Below are positions 35,399 to 43,627 of a stretch of 64,000 bases of DNA, one piece after another. The stretch is from an uncultured Coriobacteriaceae bacterium. Lineage in GTDB: Bacteria > Actinomycetota > Coriobacteriia > Coriobacteriales > Atopobiaceae. Every line of letters starts with the position of its first letter. Within the stretch, counting starts at the first letter, position 1. The position numbers and the translations under genes were made by a program. Under the pieces are notes generated by a model that was given only the letters and a program-made list of their open reading frames with translations, did not search any database and had not been told where the DNA came from. The stretch lies in the NCBI GenBank assembly GCA_902778135.1, contig CACYWP010000014.1, forward strand, positions 18,454 through 82,453, in the 5' to 3' direction.

Positions 35399-35404
35399 TA
35401 TAAT
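35399..35404 (+). promoter_or_regulatory. Possible -10 element
   Basis: A tataat hexamer lies 57 bases before the unknown gene at 35461, preceded by gc-rich sequence and only poor -35 candidates. It is the best promoter candidate in this 140-bp gap. Confidence 0.35.
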
Positions 35405-35460
35405 CTGCGGGGGTTGCTACTGCCTTGATGGTGCCGCTGGGAACGAGGAGGGTACAAGAG

Positions 35461-36123
35461 ATGTCTGGTACAAGAGCGCCGTTCAATCCTCTCGACGCGA
35501 TAGCCTCTGCCTATGAGCTCGGAGAGAAGCCCGGACTGCAGCGCGAGTTCAAGGCCTCGGGGATGCGATTCTCCGCGGTTGCGTACGAGGCGGCTGGCTT
35601 TGGTCATGTCGGCGTGATGAGCGCGCACGGCATGCTCGGGCTGATGAAGATGGAGACCGTGGTGCTGAACCCCTTCGTCGTGGACGCCCCGCTCTTCTCC
35701 CTCGACCGCATCCACGCGTTCGGTCGCGAGGTGCTGGTTGCGGAGATGTACGACTCCCTGTTAGGCTCGAGCTTCTGCACCGACCCGATGGAGGCGGCCG
35801 CCGCCCAGTGCCCGAACGTCCCAAAGGACAAGGACTACTGGTACGACTACCTGGTGGTGCAACCGGGCCTGAACCTCAAGGGCAAGCGAAGGGACGCCGA
35901 AGCCTTCGACGGATGGTCCCAGGCGTTTCTCCGGGCGTACCTCGAGGCGGCTGCCAAGGCGAACCCGTGCGACCCCGAGGAGAAAAGGCGCAAGGCGAGC
36001 GTCTACAGCGAGGGCCTGCTTTCCAACGGCGGCCCCGCAACCGACCCGGTCAAGAAGGCGATGGGTGTCGAGTGGACCGAGGACTTCTTCCGCAACGTGC
36101 TCTTCGGCTGCGGCCCCGCCTAG
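35461..36123 (+). CDS. Unknown conserved-looking protein
   Basis: The ATG at 35461 follows gaggagggtacaagag. The 220-residue product has no signal peptide or clear membrane helix. A central stretch reads METVVLNPFVVDAPLFSLDRI, then EVLVAEMYDSLL. Its P-x-x-x-D-x-P-x-F-x-x-D pattern faintly recalls ferredoxin-dependent bilin reductases. A later DYWYDYLVVQPGLNLKGKRR and a helical C-terminus are also notable. This resemblance is weak and not enough to name a function. It stands alone, convergent with the deaminase-like gene. Confidence 0.55.
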   Translation: MSGTRAPFNPLDAIASAYELGEKPGLQREFKASGMRFSAVAYEAAGFGHVGVMSAHGMLGLMKMETVVLNPFVVDAPLFSLDRIHAFGREVLVAEMYDSLLGSSFCTDPMEAAAAQCPNVPKDKDYWYDYLVVQPGLNLKGKRRDAEAFDGWSQAFLRAYLEAAAKANPCDPEEKRRKASVYSEGLLSNGGPATDPVKKAMGVEWTEDFFRNVLFGCGPA

Positions 36124-36268
36124 GGTTGTCGCATGGTCGACCCTGGCAGACCCGATGACCTCGCGGTAGCCGTCGGCCGTGGGGCCATCGCATCTTCCAT
36201 GCCGCACGATTGCTTGGCGTGGCTATTTGCCGCCAGGCGTGAGGAGGCAGGTCATGTGGTTCCTCGAC

Positions 36269-38749
36269 TCACTCCTGTCGCAGCCACCGCTCCGGATAGC
36301 AGGTCTCCACGGCATCGCAGACCATCCCCGCCAGATCGTCGTCTGTCCCGAACAGGGACACGTACCCCTCGAGGTTTCTGGCCTTCTCGCGCAGCATGCC
36401 CCTCCGGTCGAGGACGAACATGTGGCACTTGCGCTTCCCGTTCTTGGCGTCCTGGATCATGTTTGCGCCGGAGGAGTTGCCGTCGAGGGCGATGAGGACC
36501 GAGGGTCTGCGCTTGAAGACCTCGAAGGCGACGCTCTTGTAGATGCCCATGGGGCTGGGTTCGATGGAGACCCGTATGCGGACCCCGGTCCGCCTCAGGG
36601 CCTCTGCCTCCTCCGGCCCGATCAGGGCTGGCACGAAGGCGAAGAGGTCGAACTTCCCATTGTTCTTCTTGGCCAGGTACTGCTCGTAGCCCGTGAGGCT
36701 GTGGCCTATGACCAGGAACATCTTGCTGGGGTCCCCCTTGGCGAGGATGTCGTCAATCAGGGCGCAGACGTCGCGGCGGCGCCTGGTCACGTGGCGGTCG
36801 TTGTTGAAGGACCCGCCCACAAGAATCACCGGCACTCGGTCGCAGGGCAGCTCCTCGATCCTGTCCGAAAAGACCACGGTGCTGTCCTTGGTATCCGGGA
36901 GGTCCAGCAGGGTCTCCTCCGGCGGCTGCTGCGCCTGCATCCGTGCGACATAGAAGGCCTCGACGTTCTCCGCGCCAGCCTCCCCGGCGAAGGCACGCAT
37001 CTTCTCCTCGAGGGCAGCGAGGCCGCGGCTCCGGACTGCGTCCTCTGCGCGATGCATGGCGACGAGCTCCTCGTGCGAGAGGTTGAGCGTCTTCTCGAGC
37101 GCGAGCTGCTCGTCAATCGAGTCCGTCCCGTATATGGCCGCGCCATCCGTCCCCTGCACGCAGGGCACGCCTGCCGCTAGGTACTGGCGCAGGGGATGGC
37201 GCTCCAGCTGGCTCAGGTTGTTCAGGCGGACGTTCGAGGTGATCTGGAACTCCAGGACGGCACCGCTGTCCCTCAGGTCCTCCAGCAGCTGTCGTCCCTT
37301 GTTTGAGGTGAGGTTTCTGGTGTAAAGCCCGTGGCCGATTCGGACGGGAGGCATGGGCTGGCCGGGGGCGAGCCCCTCCCGGACGCATTTGATTGCGTTG
37401 GCCACGTTGTCCCGCAGACCATCGTTTTCCCCGGCATGGATACGGATCGTGAAGGTGGGATGGCTCGCAGCTACCCGATCGAGCTCCGCCAGCACGGGAG
37501 CGAGGTCTCGTATGTCGTTGATTTCCTCACCGATGATGTCACTGCCCGCCACGTACGGGTCTCCCGCCACTGCCCGTATCGCTTGTAGGCTCTTGCGCAT
37601 CGAGTCGTCCGAGGCGATTCTGTCGCGCACGATTGTGAGCGGAGTCCGTCGAATCGCCGCAAGGAACCGCAGCGTAACCCCAGTCTCCCGTCTGATGGAC
37701 GGCATCACCGCGTGGACTTCGGCCAGCATGTGCGGTGCACCCTCGGGCTTCGCCAGCGTCGTGTCGGAGATCTCCGCGTAGTCGATGCCGCACCTGGCGT
37801 AGCTCCGCGCGATCCACAGCAGCTTGTCCTGGAAGACGCTGCTCGCGGAGAAAACCGGGTGGCTGCGGTCTTTCGCCATCGCCTCGAGGGCTTGGACGAC
37901 CTCGTGGTCGGGGATGCGCTCCGTGCCGGCGAGCCGGATGGGGTCGTCGGCGGGTACGCCCTTGCAGAAGACGTAGCGGTACAGGTAGACCTTCTCGAGG
38001 TTGGTAAAGACGGCCTGCCCGTCCTTCATGATGGCGAGCGACACCCTGATCCTGGGGATGTTCCATGCAGCGTTCTCAAGGTTTTCGAGGATGAGGGAGG
38101 CGAAGTTCAGGTACGTCTCGTCGTCGATTCTACGCTCGAGGTACTTGCCCTCGAGCGGGGAGTCGCGAAGCTCCGCTGCCGTCCGGGCACGCCGCACGGC
38201 AAGGAGTCGCTCCTGTTCGGGTGACAGCCGCAGCCCCAGCTTTCGGATGTAGTAGAGCGGGTAGCGAATCTGGTGATGGATGCCGAGAGCGATGAGGATG
38301 TCTGGGTCGAGGTTGGCGTTCATGTGGGTGTGCAGGTCCGTTCGGAACTTGCACTCGCGCAGGATGTAGGTCTTAACGATTGTCTTGCGAACGTCTTGGC
38401 GATAGTCCTTGGTCTGGCTCATCAAGGTCTTCGCGATGGCGGGAATGTATGCCTTTCGCTCGATTCTTCCATCCGGATAGACATTGGCGACCTTCGTGTC
38501 GTGCAGGCGGAAGATGTAAACCATGCGGTTCGAGCCGTCGATGTAACAGGGCAGTGTGCCCCGGATCACCTTGAGGCCATCCTCGTCCGCCTGCAGCTCC
38601 AGCTTGCACAGGGATGCCAGGTTGGTGATGAGGTTGCCCGTTCCGTGGTTTGGTGTCCTGAGCACATAGTGCAGCTCGTCTCCCTCGCGGAAGAGGTCGA
38701 CGACGAGGTCCTTCTCCTTGTCGAGGTAGAAATGTCCGAATGCCTCCAT
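36269..38749 (-). CDS. Adenosine-deaminase-like enzyme fused to a Rossmann/SLOG-like C-terminal domain
   Basis: The ATG at 38749 (MEAFGHFYLDKEKD) gives 826 residues. Residues about 1-130 form an unrecognised beta-rich domain. The deaminase-like barrel has metal ligands HxH at 140/142 (RTDLHTHMNANLDP), IHAGEN at 438-442 with the catalytic Glu, RIGHGLYT with His 473, and GTDGA with Asp 535. The spacing between the first two motifs is about 100 residues longer than in ordinary adenosine deaminase. Residues about 638-815 form a second alpha/beta domain (VILVGGSFNNDRHV; ALDGNSSGANMIQDAKNGKR) like nucleotide-sensing SLOG/LOG folds. It likely acts on adenine nucleosides or nucleotides. A 55-residue membrane protein gene lies 64 bases upstream. 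Confidence 0.75.
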   Translation of the reverse strand: MEAFGHFYLDKEKDLVVDLFREGDELHYVLRTPNHGTGNLITNLASLCKLELQADEDGLKVIRGTLPCYIDGSNRMVYIFRLHDTKVANVYPDGRIERKAYIPAIAKTLMSQTKDYRQDVRKTIVKTYILRECKFRTDLHTHMNANLDPDILIALGIHHQIRYPLYYIRKLGLRLSPEQERLLAVRRARTAAELRDSPLEGKYLERRIDDETYLNFASLILENLENAAWNIPRIRVSLAIMKDGQAVFTNLEKVYLYRYVFCKGVPADDPIRLAGTERIPDHEVVQALEAMAKDRSHPVFSASSVFQDKLLWIARSYARCGIDYAEISDTTLAKPEGAPHMLAEVHAVMPSIRRETGVTLRFLAAIRRTPLTIVRDRIASDDSMRKSLQAIRAVAGDPYVAGSDIIGEEINDIRDLAPVLAELDRVAASHPTFTIRIHAGENDGLRDNVANAIKCVREGLAPGQPMPPVRIGHGLYTRNLTSNKGRQLLEDLRDSGAVLEFQITSNVRLNNLSQLERHPLRQYLAAGVPCVQGTDGAAIYGTDSIDEQLALEKTLNLSHEELVAMHRAEDAVRSRGLAALEEKMRAFAGEAGAENVEAFYVARMQAQQPPEETLLDLPDTKDSTVVFSDRIEELPCDRVPVILVGGSFNNDRHVTRRRRDVCALIDDILAKGDPSKMFLVIGHSLTGYEQYLAKKNNGKFDLFAFVPALIGPEEAEALRRTGVRIRVSIEPSPMGIYKSVAFEVFKRRPSVLIALDGNSSGANMIQDAKNGKRKCHMFVLDRRGMLREKARNLEGYVSLFGTDDDLAGMVCDAVETCYPERWLRQE

Positions 38750-38813
38750 GCGCCCGCTTTCCCTGCCGCCTTTCCTATGCCAGCCAACTCCATTCTTGCA
38801 GAGATTTGTCGAC

Positions 38814-38981
38814 TCACTTCCTGAAAATCTGTTGGAAGATCGTGACGATAACATCCACTAAGAAAACCACAGGCCAGAAGAGGAAAAACAGAAAGAAAGG
38901 CATAACGAGAGAAAAGGCGATACTCCCCGTCATCATCATCAGAATGGAAACGGTTATTACGTATGCTCCCCACATCACCAT
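38814..38981 (-). CDS. Small membrane protein upstream of the deaminase-like gene
   Basis: This is a 55-residue frame starting MVMWGAYVIT and ending IFQQIFRK. It is almost entirely hydrophobic (one or two membrane helices, about 4-24 and 26-49, with Asp 43 inside the second). A perfect aggaggt lies eight bases before the ATG, and no other gene can use that site. The deaminase-like gene follows after 64 bases on the same strand, so the two probably form an operon. No family was recognised. A pairing of a nucleotide enzyme and a small membrane protein is reminiscent of defence modules. Confidence 0.7.
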   Translation of the reverse strand: MVMWGAYVITVSILMMMTGSIAFSLVMPFFLFFLFWPVVFLVDVIVTIFQQIFRK

Positions 38982-39124
38982 CGTGTACACCTCCTAAGGA
39001 GTGGCGACAAGCTGAGCCACTGGGGTTCTGCGGTTATGGACTTCGTAAGCGCTACCACTACTTTACACAGCCTACGAGACACTAATTGTCCGGCGACCCA
39101 TCTACGAGTCGTTGCACAGTAAAG

Positions 39125-39162
39125 ACCGTCCCCCAAATGACAAGAGCCATCTGGGGGACGGT
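39125..39162 (-). terminator. Rho-independent terminator of the gluzincin-like gene
   Basis: accgtcccccaaatg pairs with catctgggggacggt (15 bp with one G-T pair). It is flanked by aaag on the left and tttaatt on the right, so it can act on both strands. On the minus strand it lies 23 bases after the gene's stop. Confidence 0.8.
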
Positions 39163-39184
39163 TTAATTAGGAGTTTCTGATTGC

Positions 39185-41533
39185 CTAGGCGGCATCCTCG
39201 CTTGGCGCCTCAGCTGCACACGGAAGGACTGAGGGGTCTTGCTCCATTTCGGGCTGGGGTTCCGCGGGTTCCGACTCGTGCTCGGACACCGTTTCCGGCT
39301 CTGGTGCAGGTTCCTCGCCCCCCGCTAGCTCGGATGCGGTCTCCGTGCTTGACGCATCAGCCATCATCTCGTCATCGGATGGCATGCCAGATGGGCCCGA
39401 GTCCGTCGTATTATTCCAGGAATTACCGCTCCTTGATGTGCCTCCGCCCTGATAGGGTTCACTATCTCCAACCGTTGACGGCACGTAGCTATTTGACCCC
39501 ACGATTCTGAAGTAGTCAGAAGTCTGCTCCTTATTGCTATCGAGGGGGCTCTGGTAGTCAGTGGAAAAGTCAAAGAGGATCGAACCATTGACGCCGTGAC
39601 CATTCGTCATGTGAGCGTCAAGGGTGTTGAGATAATTGAGATAGGTCGTCACGAATTCGAGCGAGGCCTCTGAGCCGGTGTCGCCATCCCAATGCTGCCC
39701 GTCATTCTCCTGTCTTGCGGCACCTCTAATGAACTTGGATTCGAACTCAGCGGTATTGGCATAACATTTGACCCCATTTGCGTCGACCGGTGAGATGTCA
39801 TTGATCACATGGTCGAGCGTCTCGCCATTGTGCATGCGCTCAAGGATGCTGTTCAGGCCAAGGCGAATCTGTTCAGCTGAAATTGTGACTCCGTTATCAC
39901 CCTGGGTTATCGAGGAGCCCGAGATGTGGCGAGCCGCAAGTTCTCCAAGATACACGGTAGCGAGATAACCACTCACATACCTACTCGAAGTGACGTCGAT
40001 CTCGTTGCCCGCGGCATCGTATCCACTCGCATTGGTCAAGGCAAAAGCCAAATCCTTTCCGTCTTTGTCCGTTGCGTTGAGATAGCTTTCCAGGATTCTC
40101 TCCGTACTGTAAATCTCAGTGCTATCGCTATCCATCGAGCCCGTGCGAAGGGCGTCGAAATAGGAATGACGATACTGGTAGACGTTCTCCACCGCCGAAC
40201 CCGTTCCCTCTATGAACCATTGGGGGAATACTGTCTGGCGATAACGCTCGGCAAGCTCCCCTGAAGGCCAGTTACCATTTTCGTCAGTCACGATGTCGTG
40301 GAGGTCCGTCGCTCCAATCATTCCCGTACGGTTATAGTCATCCATGAAGGCATGGAAGAGCTCATGCACGAGGGCGTTTTCGTAGGCTGTCATGTTCGCG
40401 CCGTCCCTCAAGAGGATCAGCTTGCCCGTATTTGGATTGCGGAGCGGAATGCCGCGCTCGTCTCTCTTCATGAGACTGGAGAGATTGATGTCCAATAGGT
40501 AGCAGAACTTAAGCTGCCCCCCAATCTCTACGGCATCCTTGCTTACGAAAACCAGGGCATCCGATGGCGCATTCACATGCTCGGCCAAACCGTCCCTGTC
40601 GCCCTTCCCGCTGTACGCATACATGCCAATCTCTCTGCCAATCTGGCCTTCTTCGGCGGCTGTGCGGAATGCGGGAAACTTCTCAAGCAACAGCTCTACC
40701 GCCTGGGGTTGCAGCTTGGAGATAATGACGTCAAGCAGGTACTCGAGGTCCTCGTCGGTGAATTCGTCGCGAGCTGTCTGAGAGCAGTGGACATCGATGA
40801 GACTCATAGGATGCTCAGCCGGCGGTTCCTCGGGTTCGACGGGCTGCGGCCGATTCTCCTCGGGTTCGACGGGCTGCGGCCGATTCTCCTCGGGTTCGAC
40901 GGGCTGCGGCCGGGTCTCCTCGGGTTCGACGGGCTGCGGCCGGGTCTGCCATCGATCGTCGGCTGATGCCTCGGCAGCGGCAACCTCGGCATTGTGGACA
41001 ACTTCCGTTTCTATGGCGATTGGCTTGCTGGTTTCGTGAGGAGCAAATAGGTCCCTGAGCGAGGCCGGAAGGATGTATGTGATGCCCGTTGCCGCATCGT
41101 AGACAGAGATAATCTCACGTCCGCCAAACAGCTTGGTGAGCGACGGCGAGAGGGTGACGGTGTACTCGCCGCCTTCCAGCGAATACTTTTGCGGCACGAA
41201 GAAGGCCAGCACGGGGAGGTATGATTCGTCTTCTCTGGCAACTGTGCAGAGTTGCAGGCTGTCGGATACCCAGAGCACAGGGATATCCCACTGCACGTCA
41301 CCCGCAGCCTGCACCGTAGCCGTGTCATCCAGCTGCATTCCCGGATTGGGAGCGTCTACCTGATCGACGGTGATGTCAAACAGGATGCTGTCGGGACTGG
41401 CGGAGGTGTGGTTCTCGACAAGGACCGTGGCCCTGTACTCTTCCGCCCAAGCCGTTCCGGGCATGGCGAGCGAAAGCAGGAGCATCGAGGAGGCGAGCAG
41501 CGGCATCATGCGTTTGATTCGAATCGTGACCAT
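39185..41533 (-). CDS. Secreted gluzincin-like zinc protease with Pro-Glu repeats
   Basis: The ATG at 41533 (MVTIRIKRMM) has gaggagg seven bases upstream. The 782-residue product has a signal peptide ending about AWA-EE at residue 30. A beta-rich region follows to about 190, then four exact or near-exact 10-residue repeats, RPQPVEPEE(T/N), at about 198-237. The protease-like domain has HELFH at 390-394 and WFIEG with Glu 442 as the third ligand. The C-terminal 70 residues are acidic and Pro-rich, with no LPxTG. It is probably exported and acts on host or microbial proteins. It is monocistronic with a good terminator. Confidence 0.78.
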   Translation of the reverse strand: MVTIRIKRMMPLLASSMLLLSLAMPGTAWAEEYRATVLVENHTSASPDSILFDITVDQVDAPNPGMQLDDTATVQAAGDVQWDIPVLWVSDSLQLCTVAREDESYLPVLAFFVPQKYSLEGGEYTVTLSPSLTKLFGGREIISVYDAATGITYILPASLRDLFAPHETSKPIAIETEVVHNAEVAAAEASADDRWQTRPQPVEPEETRPQPVEPEENRPQPVEPEENRPQPVEPEEPPAEHPMSLIDVHCSQTARDEFTDEDLEYLLDVIISKLQPQAVELLLEKFPAFRTAAEEGQIGREIGMYAYSGKGDRDGLAEHVNAPSDALVFVSKDAVEIGGQLKFCYLLDINLSSLMKRDERGIPLRNPNTGKLILLRDGANMTAYENALVHELFHAFMDDYNRTGMIGATDLHDIVTDENGNWPSGELAERYRQTVFPQWFIEGTGSAVENVYQYRHSYFDALRTGSMDSDSTEIYSTERILESYLNATDKDGKDLAFALTNASGYDAAGNEIDVTSSRYVSGYLATVYLGELAARHISGSSITQGDNGVTISAEQIRLGLNSILERMHNGETLDHVINDISPVDANGVKCYANTAEFESKFIRGAARQENDGQHWDGDTGSEASLEFVTTYLNYLNTLDAHMTNGHGVNGSILFDFSTDYQSPLDSNKEQTSDYFRIVGSNSYVPSTVGDSEPYQGGGTSRSGNSWNNTTDSGPSGMPSDDEMMADASSTETASELAGGEEPAPEPETVSEHESEPAEPQPEMEQDPSVLPCAAEAPSEDAA
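40828..40947 (+). repeat. Four 30-bp tandem repeats inside the protease gene
   Basis: Four consecutive 30-bp units begin cctcgggttcgacgggctgc and differ only near the unit end (gattct or gggtct). They encode the 10-residue Pro-Glu repeat on the minus strand. The near-identity at DNA level implies recent expansion and possible copy-number variation between strains. Confidence 0.9.
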
Positions 41534-41687
41534 AACCCATCCTCCTCGGACCGCCCCGACCAATGCCTTGGTGCATGGTCTTTCAACCTATCCTATCACC
41601 GCGTCATCGCACCTGCACGTACGTACGGCGCGGTCTGAGCAAGGCGTTGGCACGATGCCGCGCATAGGGTGCCGGCTGCTCGACAGT

Positions 41688-41729
41688 GACGGGCGGCCAT
41701 CACGTATGCGCACGCGATGACCGCCCGTC
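41688..41729. terminator. Inverted repeat downstream of the DUF-type membrane protein gene
   Basis: gacgggcgg near 41688 pairs with ccgcccgtc ending 41729, with partial pairing of the interior (catc/gatg). It lies 27 bases after the membrane protein stop on the minus strand. On the plus strand it is followed by ccttttg, on the minus strand by no T run. Confidence 0.5.
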
Positions 41730-41755
41730 TCCAGGCCTTTTGTAAGACGGTTCGA

Positions 41756-42226
41756 TTACTCCTCGTCGTCGGGTTCGGCCTCAAGCTCGCTGATGCGCTT
41801 GCGGTAGGCCGCTGCCGAGAGGGAAAGAATCGCGAAGGTGAGGGTGCCCGTCATGAGCGCCACAAACACGCCAGCGGCGACGCTTCCACCAATCTTGTCG
41901 GGGAAGTTGCCATGTACATGCAGGAACATCTCGACGCCAACCGCGAGGCCCGCAACGCAGGAGATGGCGGCGTTGGTCTTTGCGTCGGGGCGGAGCCTCC
42001 GGTCCCAGATGCCCTCACGCATGCAGGAGACGCCCATGTAGACGCACAGCACCATGAACACGGCCAGCTCGCCTATGGTGCGGTCGAGGTCTGCGCCAAA
42101 CGCTGCGTGCTGCACGAACAGTGCGATGAGGAGCCCCCAGAATGCCAGCCAGCAGCAGTTGTGCTCTATCTTGAGAAGCGCCTGCTCCTGACGCTCGTCA
42201 AGGTTGCTATTAATGGTCTTGTTCAT
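41756..42226 (-). CDS. Four-helix membrane protein paired with an XRE regulator (DUF6773-like)
   Basis: The ATG at 42226 (MNKTINSNLDERQEQALLKIEHNCCW) lies inside the last codons of the XRE gene, overlapping by 17 bases. The 156-residue protein has four hydrophobic segments and an acidic C-terminus. The N-terminal LDERQ...KIEHNxCWLAFWGLL pattern is common to small membrane proteins that accompany YozG-like regulators in Gram-positive bacteria. The role is unknown. Tight overlap implies translational coupling to the regulator. Confidence 0.75.
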   Translation of the reverse strand: MNKTINSNLDERQEQALLKIEHNCCWLAFWGLLIALFVQHAAFGADLDRTIGELAVFMVLCVYMGVSCMREGIWDRRLRPDAKTNAAISCVAGLAVGVEMFLHVHGNFPDKIGGSVAAGVFVALMTGTLTFAILSLSAAAYRKRISELEAEPDDEE

Positions 42227-42425
42227 CGCTTTCTTCCTCCCAAAACAAGTCGTTGAGCGTAACTCCAAGTGCCCTGCAGATGGCAAGGCAAAGCTTGAGC
42301 GAGGGGTTGAACTCGCCCGCCTCTATGAGGCCGATCGTTTGTCTGGTCACCCCGGCCGCCTTGGCGAGCTGGGCCTGCGACATGCCAACCTCGATCCGCC
42401 TGAACTTCATCTTGAGGTTTCTCAC
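42210..42425 (-). CDS. Small XRE-family regulator
   Basis: This 71-residue protein is almost entirely a helix-turn-helix (VGMSQAQLAKAAGVTRQTIGLIEAGEFNPSLKLCLAICRALG), followed by the usual TLNDLFWEEE ending of the YozG/PlpA-like group. The start is GTG at 42425 with aaggagg close upstream; an ATG five codons later is possible. Two copies of the same 12-mer flank its own promoter, so it probably controls itself and the membrane protein gene it overlaps. Confidence 0.85.
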   Translation of the reverse strand: MRNLKMKFRRIEVGMSQAQLAKAAGVTRQTIGLIEAGEFNPSLKLCLAICRALGVTLNDLFWEEESDEQDH

Positions 42426-42448
42426 GTGACCTCCTTCCGACGATGCCT

Positions 42449-42489
42449 ACTATATATTGCATTGTCGAAGATGTCAACTATATATTGCA
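42449..42489 (-). promoter_or_regulatory. Promoter with paired operator repeats for the XRE/membrane protein operon
   Basis: On the minus strand, ttgaca (42477-42472) is followed after exactly 17 bp by tatagt (42454-42449). The 12-mer tgcaatatatag occurs twice with a 28-bp period: one copy overlaps the -10, the other lies just upstream of the -35. This is the layout expected for autorepression. Confidence 0.75.
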
Positions 42490-42645
42490 AATAGTTGGTA
42501 TAGCGGTCATGGTCGACGAGGCAAGAGTATCCATGCGTCTTCTTGGCGGATTCCATCTCGAGGGCACCCAACATAAGTTATCTCAAACTAACTAATCTGC
42601 TACCATCACCCATGTCAGAGATGGTTGGCAAACGAGGTCAGGCGC

Positions 42646-43479
42646 ATGGAAGACAAGATACGCATCGTTCCCGGCTCCGTGCAGGAGACGCTCATCATCC
42701 CGCTGTACGGTCGCAAGCTCTGCTCGGAGAGATTCTCCAGCCTGTATACCGACAAAAGCGCAGCTCGGCTGTGCGCACGGCTCGACTACGACTTCTCGGA
42801 CCTCGACGCGCATGCCAAGAGCACCTTCTGGCAGTTCGGTGCGCTTGAGGCCGCCATGCGCCAGATTGACATGGAGTGGGAGATCCGCGACTACCTTGCC
42901 GCGCATCCCGCCGCCGCCGTGGTGAACATGGGCTGCGGGCTCGACCAGACAGGACGCACCTGTGACAACGGTACCTGCCGCATCTACAACGTCGACATGC
43001 CCGACATCATTGCCGCGCGCGAGGAGCTTGCATCGGCAGGGGAGCGCGAGCGCAACATTGCGGGCGACCTCAACGACTACGCATGGATGGACGAGGTGGA
43101 CGGAAGCGACGGGGCGATCTTCTTTGCTGCGGGCGTGTTCCACTACCTCACGGAGGCACAGGCGAGGGCGCTCGTCAATGCCCTTGCGACCCACTTTCCC
43201 GGCTGTCGCATCGTGTTCGATGTCATCGGTAGACTGGGCAAGGTGCTCATGAGGAAGACGTTCAAGAGCTTCGGGATGGAGAACTACGACGAGTGCCTGT
43301 TCGTGGAGGATCCCGCGACGCTCGATGGCTGGTGCCTCAACGCGACCGTCTCGACGCGTGGCTACATGCTTGGCTACCGCAAGATGGACGACCCCAACGT
43401 GACGTGCCTACATCGCGCGCTCGCGCGCCTGTGCGACCGCGTGGTGAAGATGCGCATCGTGCGTTTCGACTGTGTCTAG
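42646..43479 (+). CDS. SAM-dependent methyltransferase, leucine carboxyl methyltransferase/PPM type
   Basis: The ATG at 42646 (MEDKIRIVPGSVQETLIIPLYGRK) has gagg at suitable spacing. The 277-residue protein shows LCM/PPM-family features: an AAVVNMGCGLDQTG SAM loop, IYNVDMPDII with the acidic ribose ligand, and FAAGVFHYLTEAQARALV. Family members O-methylate small acids, polyketides or protein C-termini. The substrate here is unknown. It diverges from the XRE operon and stands alone. Confidence 0.82.
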   Translation: MEDKIRIVPGSVQETLIIPLYGRKLCSERFSSLYTDKSAARLCARLDYDFSDLDAHAKSTFWQFGALEAAMRQIDMEWEIRDYLAAHPAAAVVNMGCGLDQTGRTCDNGTCRIYNVDMPDIIAAREELASAGERERNIAGDLNDYAWMDEVDGSDGAIFFAAGVFHYLTEAQARALVNALATHFPGCRIVFDVIGRLGKVLMRKTFKSFGMENYDECLFVEDPATLDGWCLNATVSTRGYMLGYRKMDDPNVTCLHRALARLCDRVVKMRIVRFDCV

Positions 43480-43627
43480 GCCAAGCACTGAGCCTGGGAC
43501 TGCATCTTCGGGGACGCCGTGGGTGACGCCCGGGTGATTCACCGCTTCACGCGCTGTCCCATCGCATCGCTTCTGGCTCAGTTCGATGCTGCTGCCTGGC
43601 CGAAGCCATCATCGGGCCGTGTCGCAC

